Shown: positions 27,632 to 37,045, counted from the first letter of the stretch. The stretch is 64,000 bases of DNA from CAVVJA01 sp963779485 (GCA_963779485.1 CAVZYJ010000001.1:38403-102402), one strand, 5' to 3'. Notes: generated by a model not told the origin, from the sequence alone. Translations and numbers: made by a program.

Positions 27632-28768
27632 CTACGCTGCGCGGGGCTGCTTTCGCCTTGCGCGCAATCGGCGTTCGCTGGTGGAGTCGAACCGACCGGC
27701 GCCTACCGGCTGCTCGGGGATGTTCGTGATGGGTTCAGCGGACGAAGGCACGTCTGAGATCGGCGGCGGCGGCGGGACATCCGATGCGGCAGCCGGTCGA
27801 GGACGTGGTGGGCGGCGCCCAACTCGACGTGATCGAACTACACGACGGGTGCCCTTACCACCATTTCGGGACCGATACCCGGGCCGGGCAGCACGCGGCA
27901 CCCGACGGCTCCCACCGCTCGTAGGTTGCGCAAGCGCGGAGTCTGGCGAGCTCGTCGTATCACTAGCAGTCGCGGACGAGTCAGTTTTGCCGCCCACGCC
28001 GATCACAGCGCGACTACGGCTATCTGTCAGTTTGCCCGTCGGCGCTGGCACGAGGCGAGATCTCATGGGACGGAGCCGACGCAGGTTTGGTCGCGCGATT
28101 CCGATACGAGGTACGTCGGCGGCCGGCCGGGTGGGCGCCGGGTCGTGCGAAGAGACCCGCGGCGGACTCGCGACCAGGTCGTCCCGCTCGTGTTTCACGG
28201 ACTTCCGACGTATGACGATGATGGTGGCGACGGTTCCCATGGACACTGCGGCATAGAGCGGATAGCCGAGCCCGGCGACCGAGAAGGAACCGCCGCTCGC
28301 GATCGCGGCTGATGTAATGAGCCCGCCCAGGCCCACGCACACAAATGCACTCGCAGTCTCCGCGGCCGGCTGCTTCCAGGCATGCACGAGCGTGGGGACC
28401 AGTCCCGCGAAGTCGATCAGTATGGCAGCCCAGACCGCGAAGACCGGATTGTCGAGTGAAAGCCACAGCAGCAAACCCACCAACACACCGGCGAGGCAGC
28501 CTAGATCAAGTCTCGTAAACGAGCGGTCGCCGTAGCGCAGGCCCGTCACAACGACCGAGGTGGTGGCGATGGTGCCTAGCAACGCGAACACGGCCGCGCC
28601 GAGTTGTCCAGCTGACAGCGACGCGGCGCCGGCGACGCCGGTGAGGAGCGCCCAGGTGAGCCAAGTCACGATCCGCGGCTTGGTGTGGCCGCGGATCGTT
28701 TCGATGATGTACGGCACGGTTCCGGCAACAGCGATAAGGCTGCCGAGCACGCTCAGCAACATCCTCAT
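27632..28768 (-). CDS. Multi-pass membrane protein (PQ-loop-like) with long basic tail
   Basis: 378 residues. The first 190 hold about seven helices. Two similar segments, GTVPYIIETIRGHTKPRIVT (about 17-36) and AGLVPTLVHAWKQPAAETAS, each contain a Pro in a SWEET/PQ-loop-like context. From about residue 190 the chain becomes Arg/Pro/Ser-rich and disordered to the end. That tail resembles out-of-frame translation of GC-rich DNA, so the natural protein may end near residue 190-200 and the stop may have been lost. Transport function is only suggested. Confidence 0.6.
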   Translation of the reverse strand: MRMLLSVLGSLIAVAGTVPYIIETIRGHTKPRIVTWLTWALLTGVAGAASLSAGQLGAAVFALLGTIATTSVVVTGLRYGDRSFTRLDLGCLAGVLVGLLLWLSLDNPVFAVWAAILIDFAGLVPTLVHAWKQPAAETASAFVCVGLGGLITSAAIASGGSFSVAGLGYPLYAAVSMGTVATIIVIRRKSVKHERDDLVASPPRVSSHDPAPTRPAADVPRIGIARPNLRRLRPMRSRLVPAPTGKLTDSRSRAVIGVGGKTDSSATASDTTSSPDSALAQPTSGGSRRVPRAARPGYRSRNGGKGTRRVVRSRRVGRRPPRPRPAAASDVPPPPPISDVPSSAEPITNIPEQPVGAGRFDSTSERRLRARRKQPRAA

Positions 28769-29154
28769 GCGCGCCCGCCGCTCACTGCCTCGGCCCCAGG
28801 CGCAACGTCTAGCGCCGGAGCGGCAACGGTCACTCTCGGGTCCTCTGCTCGGCTGGAGGTCGTCGGCATGAGAAGCGAAGCCGGCGGTTGTTCCTCGAAG
28901 TGGTCCTGGCCTTTCTGGCTAAAGGTCGCGGCTCATGATGTCGGACCGACCGAGCCCCGCGCAATCCACCGGGGGCGGTCCAGATCGAGAAGGACGTGTG
29001 GTGGCGGGTATCGGGTTCCGGCTGCGGGCGCCCTTGAGTACCTGAGCCCCGTTCTGCTTGGTGATCAGATTGGGATCGGTGAGCACAGACCGTCCCCCGC
29101 CGACCACGTTCAGATTACGAGCTGCTCCGCCACTCCTCGGTCACGAGCCGACTC
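28769..29154. other. Intergenic stretch without recognisable gene
   Basis: About 390 bases between the membrane protein start and palindrome copy 8. Short open frames on both strands show only Arg/Pro/Ser-rich translations and no family pattern. It presumably includes the promoter of the membrane-protein gene. Confidence 0.4.
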
Positions 29155-29201
29155 GTGATCTTTGAGAAAACGTCGCCCAGAAGCAGCAAATCCAAGATCA
29201 C
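29155..29201 (+). repeat. 47-bp intergenic palindrome, copy 8 (most diverged)
   Basis: Left arm GTGATCTTTGAGAA, right arm AAATCCAAGATCAC, centre AACGTCGCCCAGAAGCAGC. It is still exactly 47 bases. It sits just after the ornithine-cyclodeaminase-like gene end. It is the rightmost copy in the window. Confidence 0.85.
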
Positions 29202-29211
29202 GACCTGAGCT

Positions 29212-30231
29212 TCACCAGGTCACGGTCTGACTCGCTCGGTCATCCCGTTCCCCCTGGGGTTGTGCCGTAGCGGCGAAGACGAGGTTGGCCGCGACCATAT
29301 CTTCCATGGCAATGCCCATGGCCTTGTAGATCGTCACCTCGTCCGCGTCACGGCGTCCTCGGGCCGGGTCCATGACAACGGCACCGAGCGTCGTCGCGGT
29401 GTCGGGATCAACATCGGACAAGTCGGCGCACCCGACCGGTGACGGTTCGAAGGCGTCCAACGTCTCCACGAACAATCGGTGTTGCTGCGCCAGCGAACGT
29501 GGGAGTTCGCCGTCCGGCGGGCAGTAGCCGACCGAGGACACGTGCGCGCCGGGAAGAACCCAGTCGGGATCGATGACCGGCACCGGCGAGTGCGTGGCCA
29601 GGCAGACGATGTCGGATTCCTCGATCGACGCCTGCAGGTCAGGCCGCGGCTCGGCCAGGTTGCTGCGTTCGGCGAGACGGGTGGAGTGCTTGACGTCCAG
29701 AGAGCAGATATTGATGCGTTCCAGGTCGCGAACGAGCGGAAGCAGACGCAGGTGCTCGCGCGCCTGCACGCCCGCACCCACGATCGTCGCGACCTTCGCG
29801 TCGGCCCGGCTGAGCAGGCGCACCCCGACAGCCGCCGACGCCGCCGTCCGGATCCCGGTGATGTAGGTGCCGTCCATCAGGCACGACACCGCCCCCGTGT
29901 CCGGATCGAACAGCGTGATCATCGCCAGGTGATTCGGCAGAGCCAGATTGAGGTTTCCTTCGAAGACGTTGACCACCTTGACGCAAATCTGCATCCCCGG
30001 TTCCCAAGCCATCATCGCCAGCGAGTAGCCCCGATCGGGCACGGTGATCTCCGGCCGCGGCGGCACCTGGACCACACCCGCGTCGAGGCGGCCGAAACCG
30101 GCCTGCAAGCCATCGAGGAGCTGACGAAGATCGAGGCACCTCTCCACCACGCGTTCGCTCACGAACGGAATCCGACGCTCACCCTTCACGATCTCGAATG
30201 CGGCGGACGACATCGCCCGACTAGAACTCAT
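29212..30231 (-). CDS. Ornithine cyclodeaminase / mu-crystallin family protein
   Basis: 339 residues from ATG 30231 (MSSSRAMSSAAFEIVKGERR); the frame is open 31 codons upstream, but the family starts here. VPPRPEITVPDRGYSLAMMA, KVVNVFEGNLNLALPNHLAM, LMDGTYITGIRTAASAAVGV, the Rossmann motif ATIVGAGVQAREHLRLL and DIVCLATHSPVPVIDPDWVL are the family pattern. Members include ornithine cyclodeaminase, alanine dehydrogenase and ketimine reductases. The reaction cannot be fixed from sequence. Confidence 0.9.
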   Translation of the reverse strand: MSSSRAMSSAAFEIVKGERRIPFVSERVVERCLDLRQLLDGLQAGFGRLDAGVVQVPPRPEITVPDRGYSLAMMAWEPGMQICVKVVNVFEGNLNLALPNHLAMITLFDPDTGAVSCLMDGTYITGIRTAASAAVGVRLLSRADAKVATIVGAGVQAREHLRLLPLVRDLERINICSLDVKHSTRLAERSNLAEPRPDLQASIEESDIVCLATHSPVPVIDPDWVLPGAHVSSVGYCPPDGELPRSLAQQHRLFVETLDAFEPSPVGCADLSDVDPDTATTLGAVVMDPARGRRDADEVTIYKAMGIAMEDMVAANLVFAATAQPQGERDDRASQTVTW

Positions 30232-30368
30232 ATTGACTGGCTCCACACGAATTGAGGACTGATGTTTGACGGCATTGACTCTCGGCAATCCTGCGCGCCT
30301 CGTCAACCGCGATTGATGCCCCATCGAGCCAGTTGTCCGTGTTCAGCATGACCTTTAGCCCGTGTGCC

Positions 30369-30779
30369 TCAGGAGAGTGTGTCCGATCTGTCGGTTCGGA
30401 GTAGGCGGAACTCGGTTCGGCCGGCCGCCTTGAGAATTTGCCGGAACGGCGTGGGATACGCGCTGCGGCCACGGTCCGGACTGCACCGCTCGATGTGGGT
30501 CGCGGTGTATTCCTTTCGGTGCTGAACAACAACGCACCCGCCGGCCGCGACGGCGTTGCGGTACCAGTCCACCTTGTCGCCGTAGGTAAGTTCGGCGATG
30601 AATCCTTCGGGGACGGAGGCCAGGATCACCGGCGTTTCGTAGGTCCGGCCGGACTTGCGACCGACATGACGGATCAACGAGAACGGCCCGTAACCGGAGC
30701 GAGCGATCAGACTCGTGATCCGATTCAACGTGTTCTTCAGCAGCCACAGGAATCGTCGGCGGATCGCATTCCCGGTCAT
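30369..30779 (-). CDS. Ddn-like nitroreductase-family deazaflavin (F420)-dependent oxidoreductase
   Basis: 136 residues, normal for the family. SLIRHVGRKSGRTYETPVIL is the conserved F420-binding core, followed by GFIAELTYGDKVDWYRNAVA and GCVVVQHRKEYTATHIERCS. These proteins reduce quinones, nitro compounds or enones with F420H2 in actinobacteria. The last residues (RLLRTDRSDTLS) replace the usual ending only slightly. It is a single gene between OCD-like and aldo-keto reductase genes. Confidence 0.9.
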   Translation of the reverse strand: MTGNAIRRRFLWLLKNTLNRITSLIARSGYGPFSLIRHVGRKSGRTYETPVILASVPEGFIAELTYGDKVDWYRNAVAAGGCVVVQHRKEYTATHIERCSPDRGRSAYPTPFRQILKAAGRTEFRLLRTDRSDTLS

Positions 30780-30805
30780 GTCATGAACCCAGCGAACTCT
30801 GTCAG

Positions 30806-31684
30806 TTACACCTCGGGAATAGGCCGGCCGAAGGTTTCCAAGGTGATGTCCTCAGGTTCGGGGCCGCCCCGTACGCCTCGGTCGAGGGCGTCGAGGGTTG
30901 ACAGCTGAGGCGCGGTGAGCTCGAAGTCGAACACGTCGAAGTTCTCGGCGATGCGCTCAGGCCGCACCGACTTCGGAATCGCCGAGCGTCCTTCCTGCAA
31001 GTGCCAGCGCAGCATCACCTGAGCCGGGGTCTTGCCATGCTGGTCAGCGATGCCGCGAATCGCCGGGTCGTCGAACGTGCTCCCGGCGCTGGCCTCGCCG
31101 CGGTAAGCGGTGATGCCGCCGATCGGGGACCACGCCTGAGTCGCGATCCCGTGAGTCTGGTCCTCCTGCTGGACGTCGGTCTGGGCGTAGTACGGGTGGA
31201 GCTCGACCTGGTTGATCGCCGGGATGATCTCCGTCTCCTTCATCAACGCCTGCAGGTGGCGCGGCATGAAGTTGCTCACGCCGATCGCTCGGACCTGCCC
31301 GTCGGCGAGCAGCCGCTCCAGTGCGCGGTACGCGTTGATGGTTCGGGTGAACTCGCCGGGCAAAGCCTGGTGCAGGATGAACAGGTCGATGGTGTCGATC
31401 CCGAGCTTGCGCGTGCTCTTTTCGAAGGCGTGCAACGTCTCGTCGTAGCCGTAGTCACTGATCCACACCTTGGTCTCAATGAAGACCTCAGATCGGGCCA
31501 ACCCGCTGCGACGGAGCGCCTCACCGACTCCCTGCTCGTTGAGGTAGGCGGCTGCGGTATCGATGAGCCGATACCCGGTGCGCAGCGCAGCATCCACCGC
31601 TAAAGCTGTCTCGTCGGGTGGTGTCTGAAAGACGCCAAAGCCGAGGGCTGGCATTTGCACACCATTGTTCAAGGTCAGTTTCAC
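30806..31684 (-). CDS. Aldo/keto reductase
   Basis: 292 residues from GTG 31684 (VKLTLNNGVQMPALGFGVFQ). The frame stays open to 32239, but that is antisense to the Fic gene. The catalytic tetrad is visible: Asp and Tyr in RLIDTAAAYLNE, Lys in FIETKVWISDY and His in DLFILHQALPG. NADPH-binding residues lie in SAIPKSVRPERIAENFDVFD. It is full length for the AKR5-type (2,5-diketo-D-gluconate reductase-like) group. Substrate unknown. Confidence 0.92.
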   Translation of the reverse strand: MKLTLNNGVQMPALGFGVFQTPPDETALAVDAALRTGYRLIDTAAAYLNEQGVGEALRRSGLARSEVFIETKVWISDYGYDETLHAFEKSTRKLGIDTIDLFILHQALPGEFTRTINAYRALERLLADGQVRAIGVSNFMPRHLQALMKETEIIPAINQVELHPYYAQTDVQQEDQTHGIATQAWSPIGGITAYRGEASAGSTFDDPAIRGIADQHGKTPAQVMLRWHLQEGRSAIPKSVRPERIAENFDVFDFELTAPQLSTLDALDRGVRGGPEPEDITLETFGRPIPEV

Positions 31685-31871
31685 GAAGCCGACGCTAGTT
31701 CCGAGTCGACGGACCTGGAAGGCCCTGGCAGTACCTGGCAGATCGCCGCGATCGAGGCGCGCCGGCGGCCGACAACTCACCCAGCCCGCGATGATCGTTG
31801 GAAGCCCGCCCAGGTAGTCCGACATCGACCCGACGAACAGCAGCGTGACCGCGCGTCTGCGCGGTAGCGAC

Positions 31872-33101
31872 TCACCCTCCTCGACGGCCCGCGCGGAACG
31901 CGAAGTCGTCGAGGGCGCTGAGAACCTCGCGCGCCTGCCACAACCGGTTGCGAGCGAAGCCGGTGAATTCGGTGAGCACGCCGGCGTCGACGAGCGGCGC
32001 GATCGCTCGTTGCGCGTTGGGTGGTGCGATGCCGAGCTCGGTTGCGACGGTAGCGGAATCGACGACGGGTTGACGCAGGAGGAGGTCGGCCAACCGCCAG
32101 GCCGCCGCGCCGCGGCGGACCTTGATCGTGAGTTCCCATTCGGCCCTGATACTCCGTAGCTCCGTGACGAGCTGGCGACCGTTGACCGTTGCGATGAGTG
32201 AGGCCTCCGCCAATCTCTCGACGATGGCTGCGGGGTCACCTTTCCGATACGTGGTGAGGGCGTCGAAGTACCTTCGCGTGTTGGTGAGCAGCCCGGCGGA
32301 GACCGGCACAGTGACGTTGCGGGTCAGCCCGTGACCGCGCAGCATCGCGTGCGCCAACGCCCGACCAGTGCGGCCGTTGCCGTCGGGGAACGGGTGGATC
32401 GTCTCGAACTGGGCGTGCGCAACAGCCGTCTGCGCCAGCAGCGGCAGGTCGGTGCGGCGGATGAATCGCACCAGGTCGTCCATCAGAGGGGGGACGCGGT
32501 CATGATGAGGCGGGACGAAGTCCGAGCCGTGCGGGCCAAACGACGATCCGCCGATCCACACCTGCTCCAGGCGCCACCTCCCGGCGATCGACGGTTCACG
32601 TCGACCGAGCAGGGCGCCGTGCATGGCCAGGATCGCGTCCGGGTCCAGGCGGTCCGCCAACTCGAGGGCGGCGCGCATCGCCGCAACATTGCCGACAATC
32701 TCGGTGGCGTTGCGCTTCGCGGTGCTGCCCAGCTCGGCCAGCGCGATCGCCTTCGCTCCCGACGACAGATTCTCGATCATCGACGAGGACGCCGACTCCG
32801 AGCGCAGCAACACCGCCGCGAACGGCGCGACCTCCGCGCCCAGTTCGGCGTCGAACCGGGCAATTTCCGCCGACGCCTCCTCGGCCGCGGCCAGGACGCC
32901 TGCCGGTAGCTCCGGCGTCCGCTCCGCGATGAACGGAGCGACGGCTGACCGATACGGGCCGGCATGACGCCGCCGAACCGCTTTCGACATCGACTCCGGT
33001 GGAACGGACGGCTCCCAGGAGTGCTGCTCCCAGCCAAGCTCCGGCCACGCCTCAGCGTGAGCCCGGGGCGCTTCCGACCGTTGCGATGCTGGCGATGTCA
33101 T
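31872..33101 (-). CDS. Fic-domain protein (class II, N-terminal inhibitory motif)
   Basis: 409 residues. The N-terminal Fic_N region contains SSSMIEN, matching the inhibitory (S/T)xxxE(G/N) motif, so the Glu could block the ATP site in cis. The core motif is complete: HPFPDGNGRTGRALAHAML, preceded by TAVAHAQFETI. A C-terminal winged helix (LADLLLRQPVVDSATVATEL, APPNAQRAIAPLVDAGVLTE) could bind DNA. Fic enzymes AMPylate proteins such as gyrase; the target here is unknown. It starts next to an AT-rich promoter region (33100-33150). No partner antitoxin gene is adjacent. Confidence 0.93.
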   Translation of the reverse strand: MTSPASQRSEAPRAHAEAWPELGWEQHSWEPSVPPESMSKAVRRRHAGPYRSAVAPFIAERTPELPAGVLAAAEEASAEIARFDAELGAEVAPFAAVLLRSESASSSMIENLSSGAKAIALAELGSTAKRNATEIVGNVAAMRAALELADRLDPDAILAMHGALLGRREPSIAGRWRLEQVWIGGSSFGPHGSDFVPPHHDRVPPLMDDLVRFIRRTDLPLLAQTAVAHAQFETIHPFPDGNGRTGRALAHAMLRGHGLTRNVTVPVSAGLLTNTRRYFDALTTYRKGDPAAIVERLAEASLIATVNGRQLVTELRSIRAEWELTIKVRRGAAAWRLADLLLRQPVVDSATVATELGIAPPNAQRAIAPLVDAGVLTEFTGFARNRLWQAREVLSALDDFAFRAGRRGG

Positions 33102-33305
33102 GCCGATATCTTAATCTCAGATGAACAGCAATTGATAATAAGATGCCTCACTAGGTTCACTTAGCTAGCGACCGATTGAGGTTCTGCGCCCGTGACGCCC
33201 GGCCACGCCAGGTGCGCCGCGTCGGCTCGCCCGTTCCAGGCGCGTCAAGCGTCCGGAGCGGTTTAGCACTAGCGTGTGAGTGACCGAAGAGTGCGGAAGG
33301 CGCGC

Positions 33306-34276
33306 ATGAAAGCGATCGTCCAAGACACGTACGGCACGACGGATGTTCTCGAGCTGCGGGACATCAACAAGCCCGAGATCGCCGAAGACGAAGTGCTGGT
33401 ACGCGTGAAAGCGGCCGGCGTAGATCGGGGCGTCTGGCATCTCATGACCGGCCTGGCCTATCCAATACGCCTCGCCGGCTACGGGCTGCGGGCGCCTAAG
33501 ACCCCCGTTCCGGGCTCGGACCTGGCCGGGGTCGTCGAGGCGGTCGGCAACGAGGTGACCAGGTTCCAGCCCGGCGATGAGGTGTTCGGCATCGGCAAGG
33601 GTGCCTACGCGGAATACGCCCGCGCTCGGGAGAGCAAGCTCGCGCCCAAGCCGGAGAACCTCAGCTTCGAGCAGGCGGCGGTGGTCGCCATCTCCGGTTT
33701 ACCGGCCCTGCAAGGCCTGCGCGACCACGGACGGCTCACGCCAGGGCAGCAGGTGTTGATCATCGGTGCGTCCGGCGGCGTGGGGAGCTATGCGGTGCAG
33801 CTGGCCAAGGCGTTCGGGGCCGAGGTCACCGCCGTGTGCAGCACCACCAAGGTGGACCTGGTTCGGTCCCTCGGCGCCGACCACGTCATCGACTACACCC
33901 GTGACGACTTCGCGGAAGGCAAGCAGCGCTACGACGTAATCCTCGACATCGGCGGGAACTCCTCGTTGTCCCAGCTGCGGCGGGCCCTCACCCCGAAGGG
34001 CACGCTCGTGATCGCCGGAGGAGAGGGGGCGGCCGGTGGCTCGGCGGCACCGATCGCCAGCTCCGAGCACTGTTGCTGTCCCGCTTCGTAAGCCAGAAGC
34101 TGACCACGTTCATCTCCAAGGAGAACCACGAAGACATGATCGTCCTCAAGCAGCTCATCGAAGCCGGGAAGATCACACCGGTCATCGACCGGACCTACCC
34201 GCTGAGCGAGGTCCCGAATGCCATCCGGTACCTGGAGCAGGGGTACGCCCGAGGAAAGGTCGTCATCATCGTCTGA
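33306..34276 (+). pseudogene. MDR-family NADPH:quinone/zinc-less alcohol dehydrogenase, frameshifted
   Basis: The first frame starts MKAIVQDTYGTTDVLELRDI and continues through GSDLAGVVEAVGNEVTRFQP, GDEVFGIGKGAYAEYA and the Rossmann motif IIGASGGVGSYAVQLAKAFG to GTLVIAGGEG. The rest is in the next frame: LSRFVSQKLTTFISKENHED and TYPLSEVPNAIRYLEQGYAR. The break lies in a run of five G at 34025-34029. Six G would restore GGEGGGRWLGGTDRQL and a complete protein of about 323 residues. It is a typical homopolymer indel, either real or a sequencing artefact. Confidence 0.88.
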
Positions 34277-34348
34277 CGCTTGGACCACTTGAGCGCAATT
34301 CGCAGCGAGTCTGGCAGTACCGCGCTTGTCCGTACCGCGGACGATAAG

Positions 34349-34373
34349 GGAAGGGAGCTACTTACTCCCTTCC
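34349..34373 (+). terminator. Hairpin, terminator-like, between the quinone-oxidoreductase gene and helR
   Basis: GGAAGGGAG, a 7-base loop and CTCCCTTCC form a perfect 9-bp stem 73 bases after the preceding stop codon. No long U-run follows. It lies about 25 bases before the RAE-like palindrome, so it could end the upstream transcript or act in the helR leader. Confidence 0.5.
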
Positions 34374-34397
34374 ACTTCCAACGTATAGCGCGGCGGG

Positions 34398-34414
34398 GGT
34401 CTTGCCGCAAGACC
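34398..34414. promoter_or_regulatory. Rifamycin-associated-element-like palindrome upstream of helR
   Basis: GGTCTTGCCGCAAGACC is a perfect 8-bp inverted repeat around one base, 99 bases before the helR start. Its core CTTGC-N-GCAAG matches, as I recall it, the conserved centre of the RAE described upstream of rifamycin-resistance genes in actinomycetes. The identity of the next gene supports the call independently. It probably mediates rifamycin-inducible transcription. Confidence 0.75.
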
Positions 34415-34513
34415 GGGGTCGTGGCGCAGAATCGCCGGCCGAGGCCAGAACTTACGGAACTGGGAGTCGCGAAGTGCGTGTTGTTGTCGACACCTCAGAT
34501 CGGAGCCGATGAC

Positions 34514-36676
34514 GTGAACCCGCTGACTACCAGCGCGTTTGACCTGCCCGACCGCCTCACCGCCAAGGCTGACCCGAGGCTGATCGCCGGCGACGAACGG
34601 CACTTCGCAGCTATCGCGGCGAGCCTCGAGCAGTCGATCGCCGACCTGTCCGATCGCCTCGATGCCGAGCGCAGGGCGCCCGGCGGTATAGGCCAGGAGG
34701 CGATGGACCGGGACATGGAGATCCACCGGCTGACCGCTCGCCTGCGGGCCCTGCGTCGCTACGGGTTGGACCTGTGCCTCGGGCACATCGTCAGCGCGGA
34801 CAACCCCGAGCCCGTGTACGTCGGACGACTTGGCCTCACCGACAGCGCGGGTCGTCGGCTGCTGGTCGACTGGCGCTCCCCCGCGGCTGAGCCATTCTTC
34901 GGAGCGACCCACGCCAACCCGATGGGTCTGGCCAGCCGCCGCAGGTATCGCTGGACCCGTGGCCGGATCAGCGACTACTGGGACGAGGTCTTCACCGCGG
35001 GGGGGTTGGTCGGGCACGCTGCCGCGCTCGACGACCAGTCCGCCTTCATCGCCACCCTGGGCAGCAGCCGGTCGGCCCGGATGCGAGACGTGCTCAGCAC
35101 CATCCAGGCCGACCAGGACGCCATCATCCGTGCAGGATCCGGCGGTGCTCTCGTCGTCGACGGCGGTCCGGGTACGGGTAAGACCGTCGTCGCGTTGCAT
35201 CGCTCCGCCTACCTCCTCTACTCCGACCCGCGCCTCGGTCACCGCCGGGGCGGCGTGCTGTTCGTCGGTCCGCACCAGCCCTACCTGGCCTACGTCGCCG
35301 ACGTCCTGCCCAGCCTCGGAGAGGAGGGCGTGCAGATCTGCACGCTGCGGGACCTCGTCGCTGAGGGAGCCGCAGCGGCGACCGAGTCCGATCCCCACGT
35401 GGCCCACGTGAAGTCGTCCGCGGACATGGTGAAGGCGATCGAGACAGCCGTCCAGTTCTACGAGGAGCCGCCCACCACGGGGATGACGGTCACGACCCAC
35501 TGGTCCGACATCAGGCTTCGCGCCGACGACTGGGCCGAAGCGTTCGAAGCACCAGCACCCGGTGCCCCGCACAACGAGGCGCGCGACCAGATCTGGGAGG
35601 AACTGCTCATGATCCTGATGGACAAGGACGAGAGCGACGCCTCACCGCACCTGCTGCGGAAGTCGCTCCTGCAGAACGACGACCTGCTCACCACCTTCAA
35701 CCGCGCGTGGCCGCTGCTCGAAGCGACTGACCTCGTTGCAGACCTGTGGTCGGTACCCGCCTACCTGCGCAAGTGCGCTCCGTGGCTGCGCCCCGACGAC
35801 GTTCACAAGCTGCAGCGCGAGGACGCGCAGGCCTGGACGGTGTCTGACTTGCCGCTCCTCGACGCAGCCCGGCAGCGGCTCGGTGACCCTGAGACGTCAC
35901 GACGCAGACGCCGACAGCGTGCCGCCGTGGCCGCCCAACGGGAGGAGATGTCACGCGTAGTCGACCACCTCATCGAGTCCGACGACTCCGACATGCAGGT
36001 GATGTCCATGCTGCGCGGGCAAGATCTGCAGGACGCCCTGGTCGACGAGACCGCACTGCCGGACACCGACCCGGACCAGCTCGCCGGCCCGTTCGCGCAC
36101 ATCGTCGTGGACGAGGCTCAGGAGCTGACCGACGCAGAGTGGCAGATGCTGCTGTTTCGCTGCCCGTCCCGGAGCTTCACCATCGTCGGGGACCGGGCCC
36201 AGGCCCGGCACGGGTTCATGGAGTCGTGGCCGGAACGGCTCGAGCGGATCGGGCTCGACCGGATCAACATGAGCTCCCTCCGCATCAACTACCGGACGCC
36301 GCAAGAGGTCATGGCCGAAGCCGAGCCCGTGATCCGGACGGTGCTCCCCCAGGCCAACGTGCCGACCTCCATCCGCAGCAGCGGCGTCCCCGTCGTACAC
36401 GGATCTGCTTCAGAACTGGGCTCGATCCTCGACAGCTGGCTCACCGCGCATGCCGAGGGGATCGCCTGCGTCATCGGCGATCCCACCTTCCGGACGACGT
36501 CCCGCGTCCGGTCGCTGACCCCGGAGCTGTCGAAGGGGCTCGAGTTCGACCTGGTCGTCCTCATCGACCCAAAGGCGTTCGGCGAGGGCATCGAAGGAGC
36601 GGTCGACCGCTATGTCGCGATGACCCGAGCCACCCAGCAACTCGTCATCCTCACGAGCTCGACGTTCGCCAAGTGA
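34514..36676 (+). CDS. helR: HelR, RNA polymerase-recycling ATPase (HelD-like, UvrD/Rep fold), rifamycin resistance
   Basis: 720 residues from GTG 34514 (VNPLTTSAFDLPDRLTAKAD); the open frame begins 78 codons earlier without family similarity. The N-terminal coiled arm (about 30-75) precedes GRLGLTDSAGRRLLVDWRSP and AEPFFGATHANPMGLASRRR. Helicase motifs follow: Walker A VVDGGPGTGKTVVALHRSAY (about 215-234), Walker B HIVVDEAQELTDAEWQMLLF, GDRAQARHGF, LRINYRTPQEVM and the final LEFDLVVLID and AVDRYVAMTRATQQL. HelR-type proteins displace rifamycins from stalled RNA polymerase. A RAE-like palindrome lies upstream, as known for helR genes. Confidence 0.88.
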   Translation: MNPLTTSAFDLPDRLTAKADPRLIAGDERHFAAIAASLEQSIADLSDRLDAERRAPGGIGQEAMDRDMEIHRLTARLRALRRYGLDLCLGHIVSADNPEPVYVGRLGLTDSAGRRLLVDWRSPAAEPFFGATHANPMGLASRRRYRWTRGRISDYWDEVFTAGGLVGHAAALDDQSAFIATLGSSRSARMRDVLSTIQADQDAIIRAGSGGALVVDGGPGTGKTVVALHRSAYLLYSDPRLGHRRGGVLFVGPHQPYLAYVADVLPSLGEEGVQICTLRDLVAEGAAAATESDPHVAHVKSSADMVKAIETAVQFYEEPPTTGMTVTTHWSDIRLRADDWAEAFEAPAPGAPHNEARDQIWEELLMILMDKDESDASPHLLRKSLLQNDDLLTTFNRAWPLLEATDLVADLWSVPAYLRKCAPWLRPDDVHKLQREDAQAWTVSDLPLLDAARQRLGDPETSRRRRRQRAAVAAQREEMSRVVDHLIESDDSDMQVMSMLRGQDLQDALVDETALPDTDPDQLAGPFAHIVVDEAQELTDAEWQMLLFRCPSRSFTIVGDRAQARHGFMESWPERLERIGLDRINMSSLRINYRTPQEVMAEAEPVIRTVLPQANVPTSIRSSGVPVVHGSASELGSILDSWLTAHAEGIACVIGDPTFRTTSRVRSLTPELSKGLEFDLVVLIDPKAFGEGIEGAVDRYVAMTRATQQLVILTSSTFAK

Positions 36677-37045
36677 CTCGCCCAGCGAGTCCGACCATCC
36701 CGGCGGGTGACGCCAGTTCGATCACTAGACGGAGCTGGTCCGACGGCGCGTGGCTTCGTCGTCCGTAACTCGGAGTGCGATCTTGTTGGCCCTCGGCACC
36801 AGGTGTGGACGTCGTCGTTCGCGCTGACTGTGATGATCATGTCGATGCGATCGAGGTCAGCCCCGTGACCGACGTCTCGCGCTTGTCGCCATTAGAGTGT
36901 TCTGGGAATGTCGTCCGCGCCTTGAACCGACTCAGTCCTTCCAGCAGGCGGTACCCACGGAGATGACGTCACACCCTTCGGGTCGGCGCGGTACAGCAGG
37001 CTTCGGCGGCGCGACCTCGTCGCCAGCCGTCGCCCGGTCGAGCCG
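36677..37045. other. Intergenic stretch without recognisable gene
   Basis: About 370 bases between helR and a small membrane protein. Short frames on both strands give no family pattern. No repeat or clear hairpin was seen. Confidence 0.4.

Noticed and set aside
31685..32239. N-terminal extension of the aldo/keto reductase
   Set aside because: It overlaps the Fic gene and has no AKR similarity; GTG 31684 gives the normal family start.
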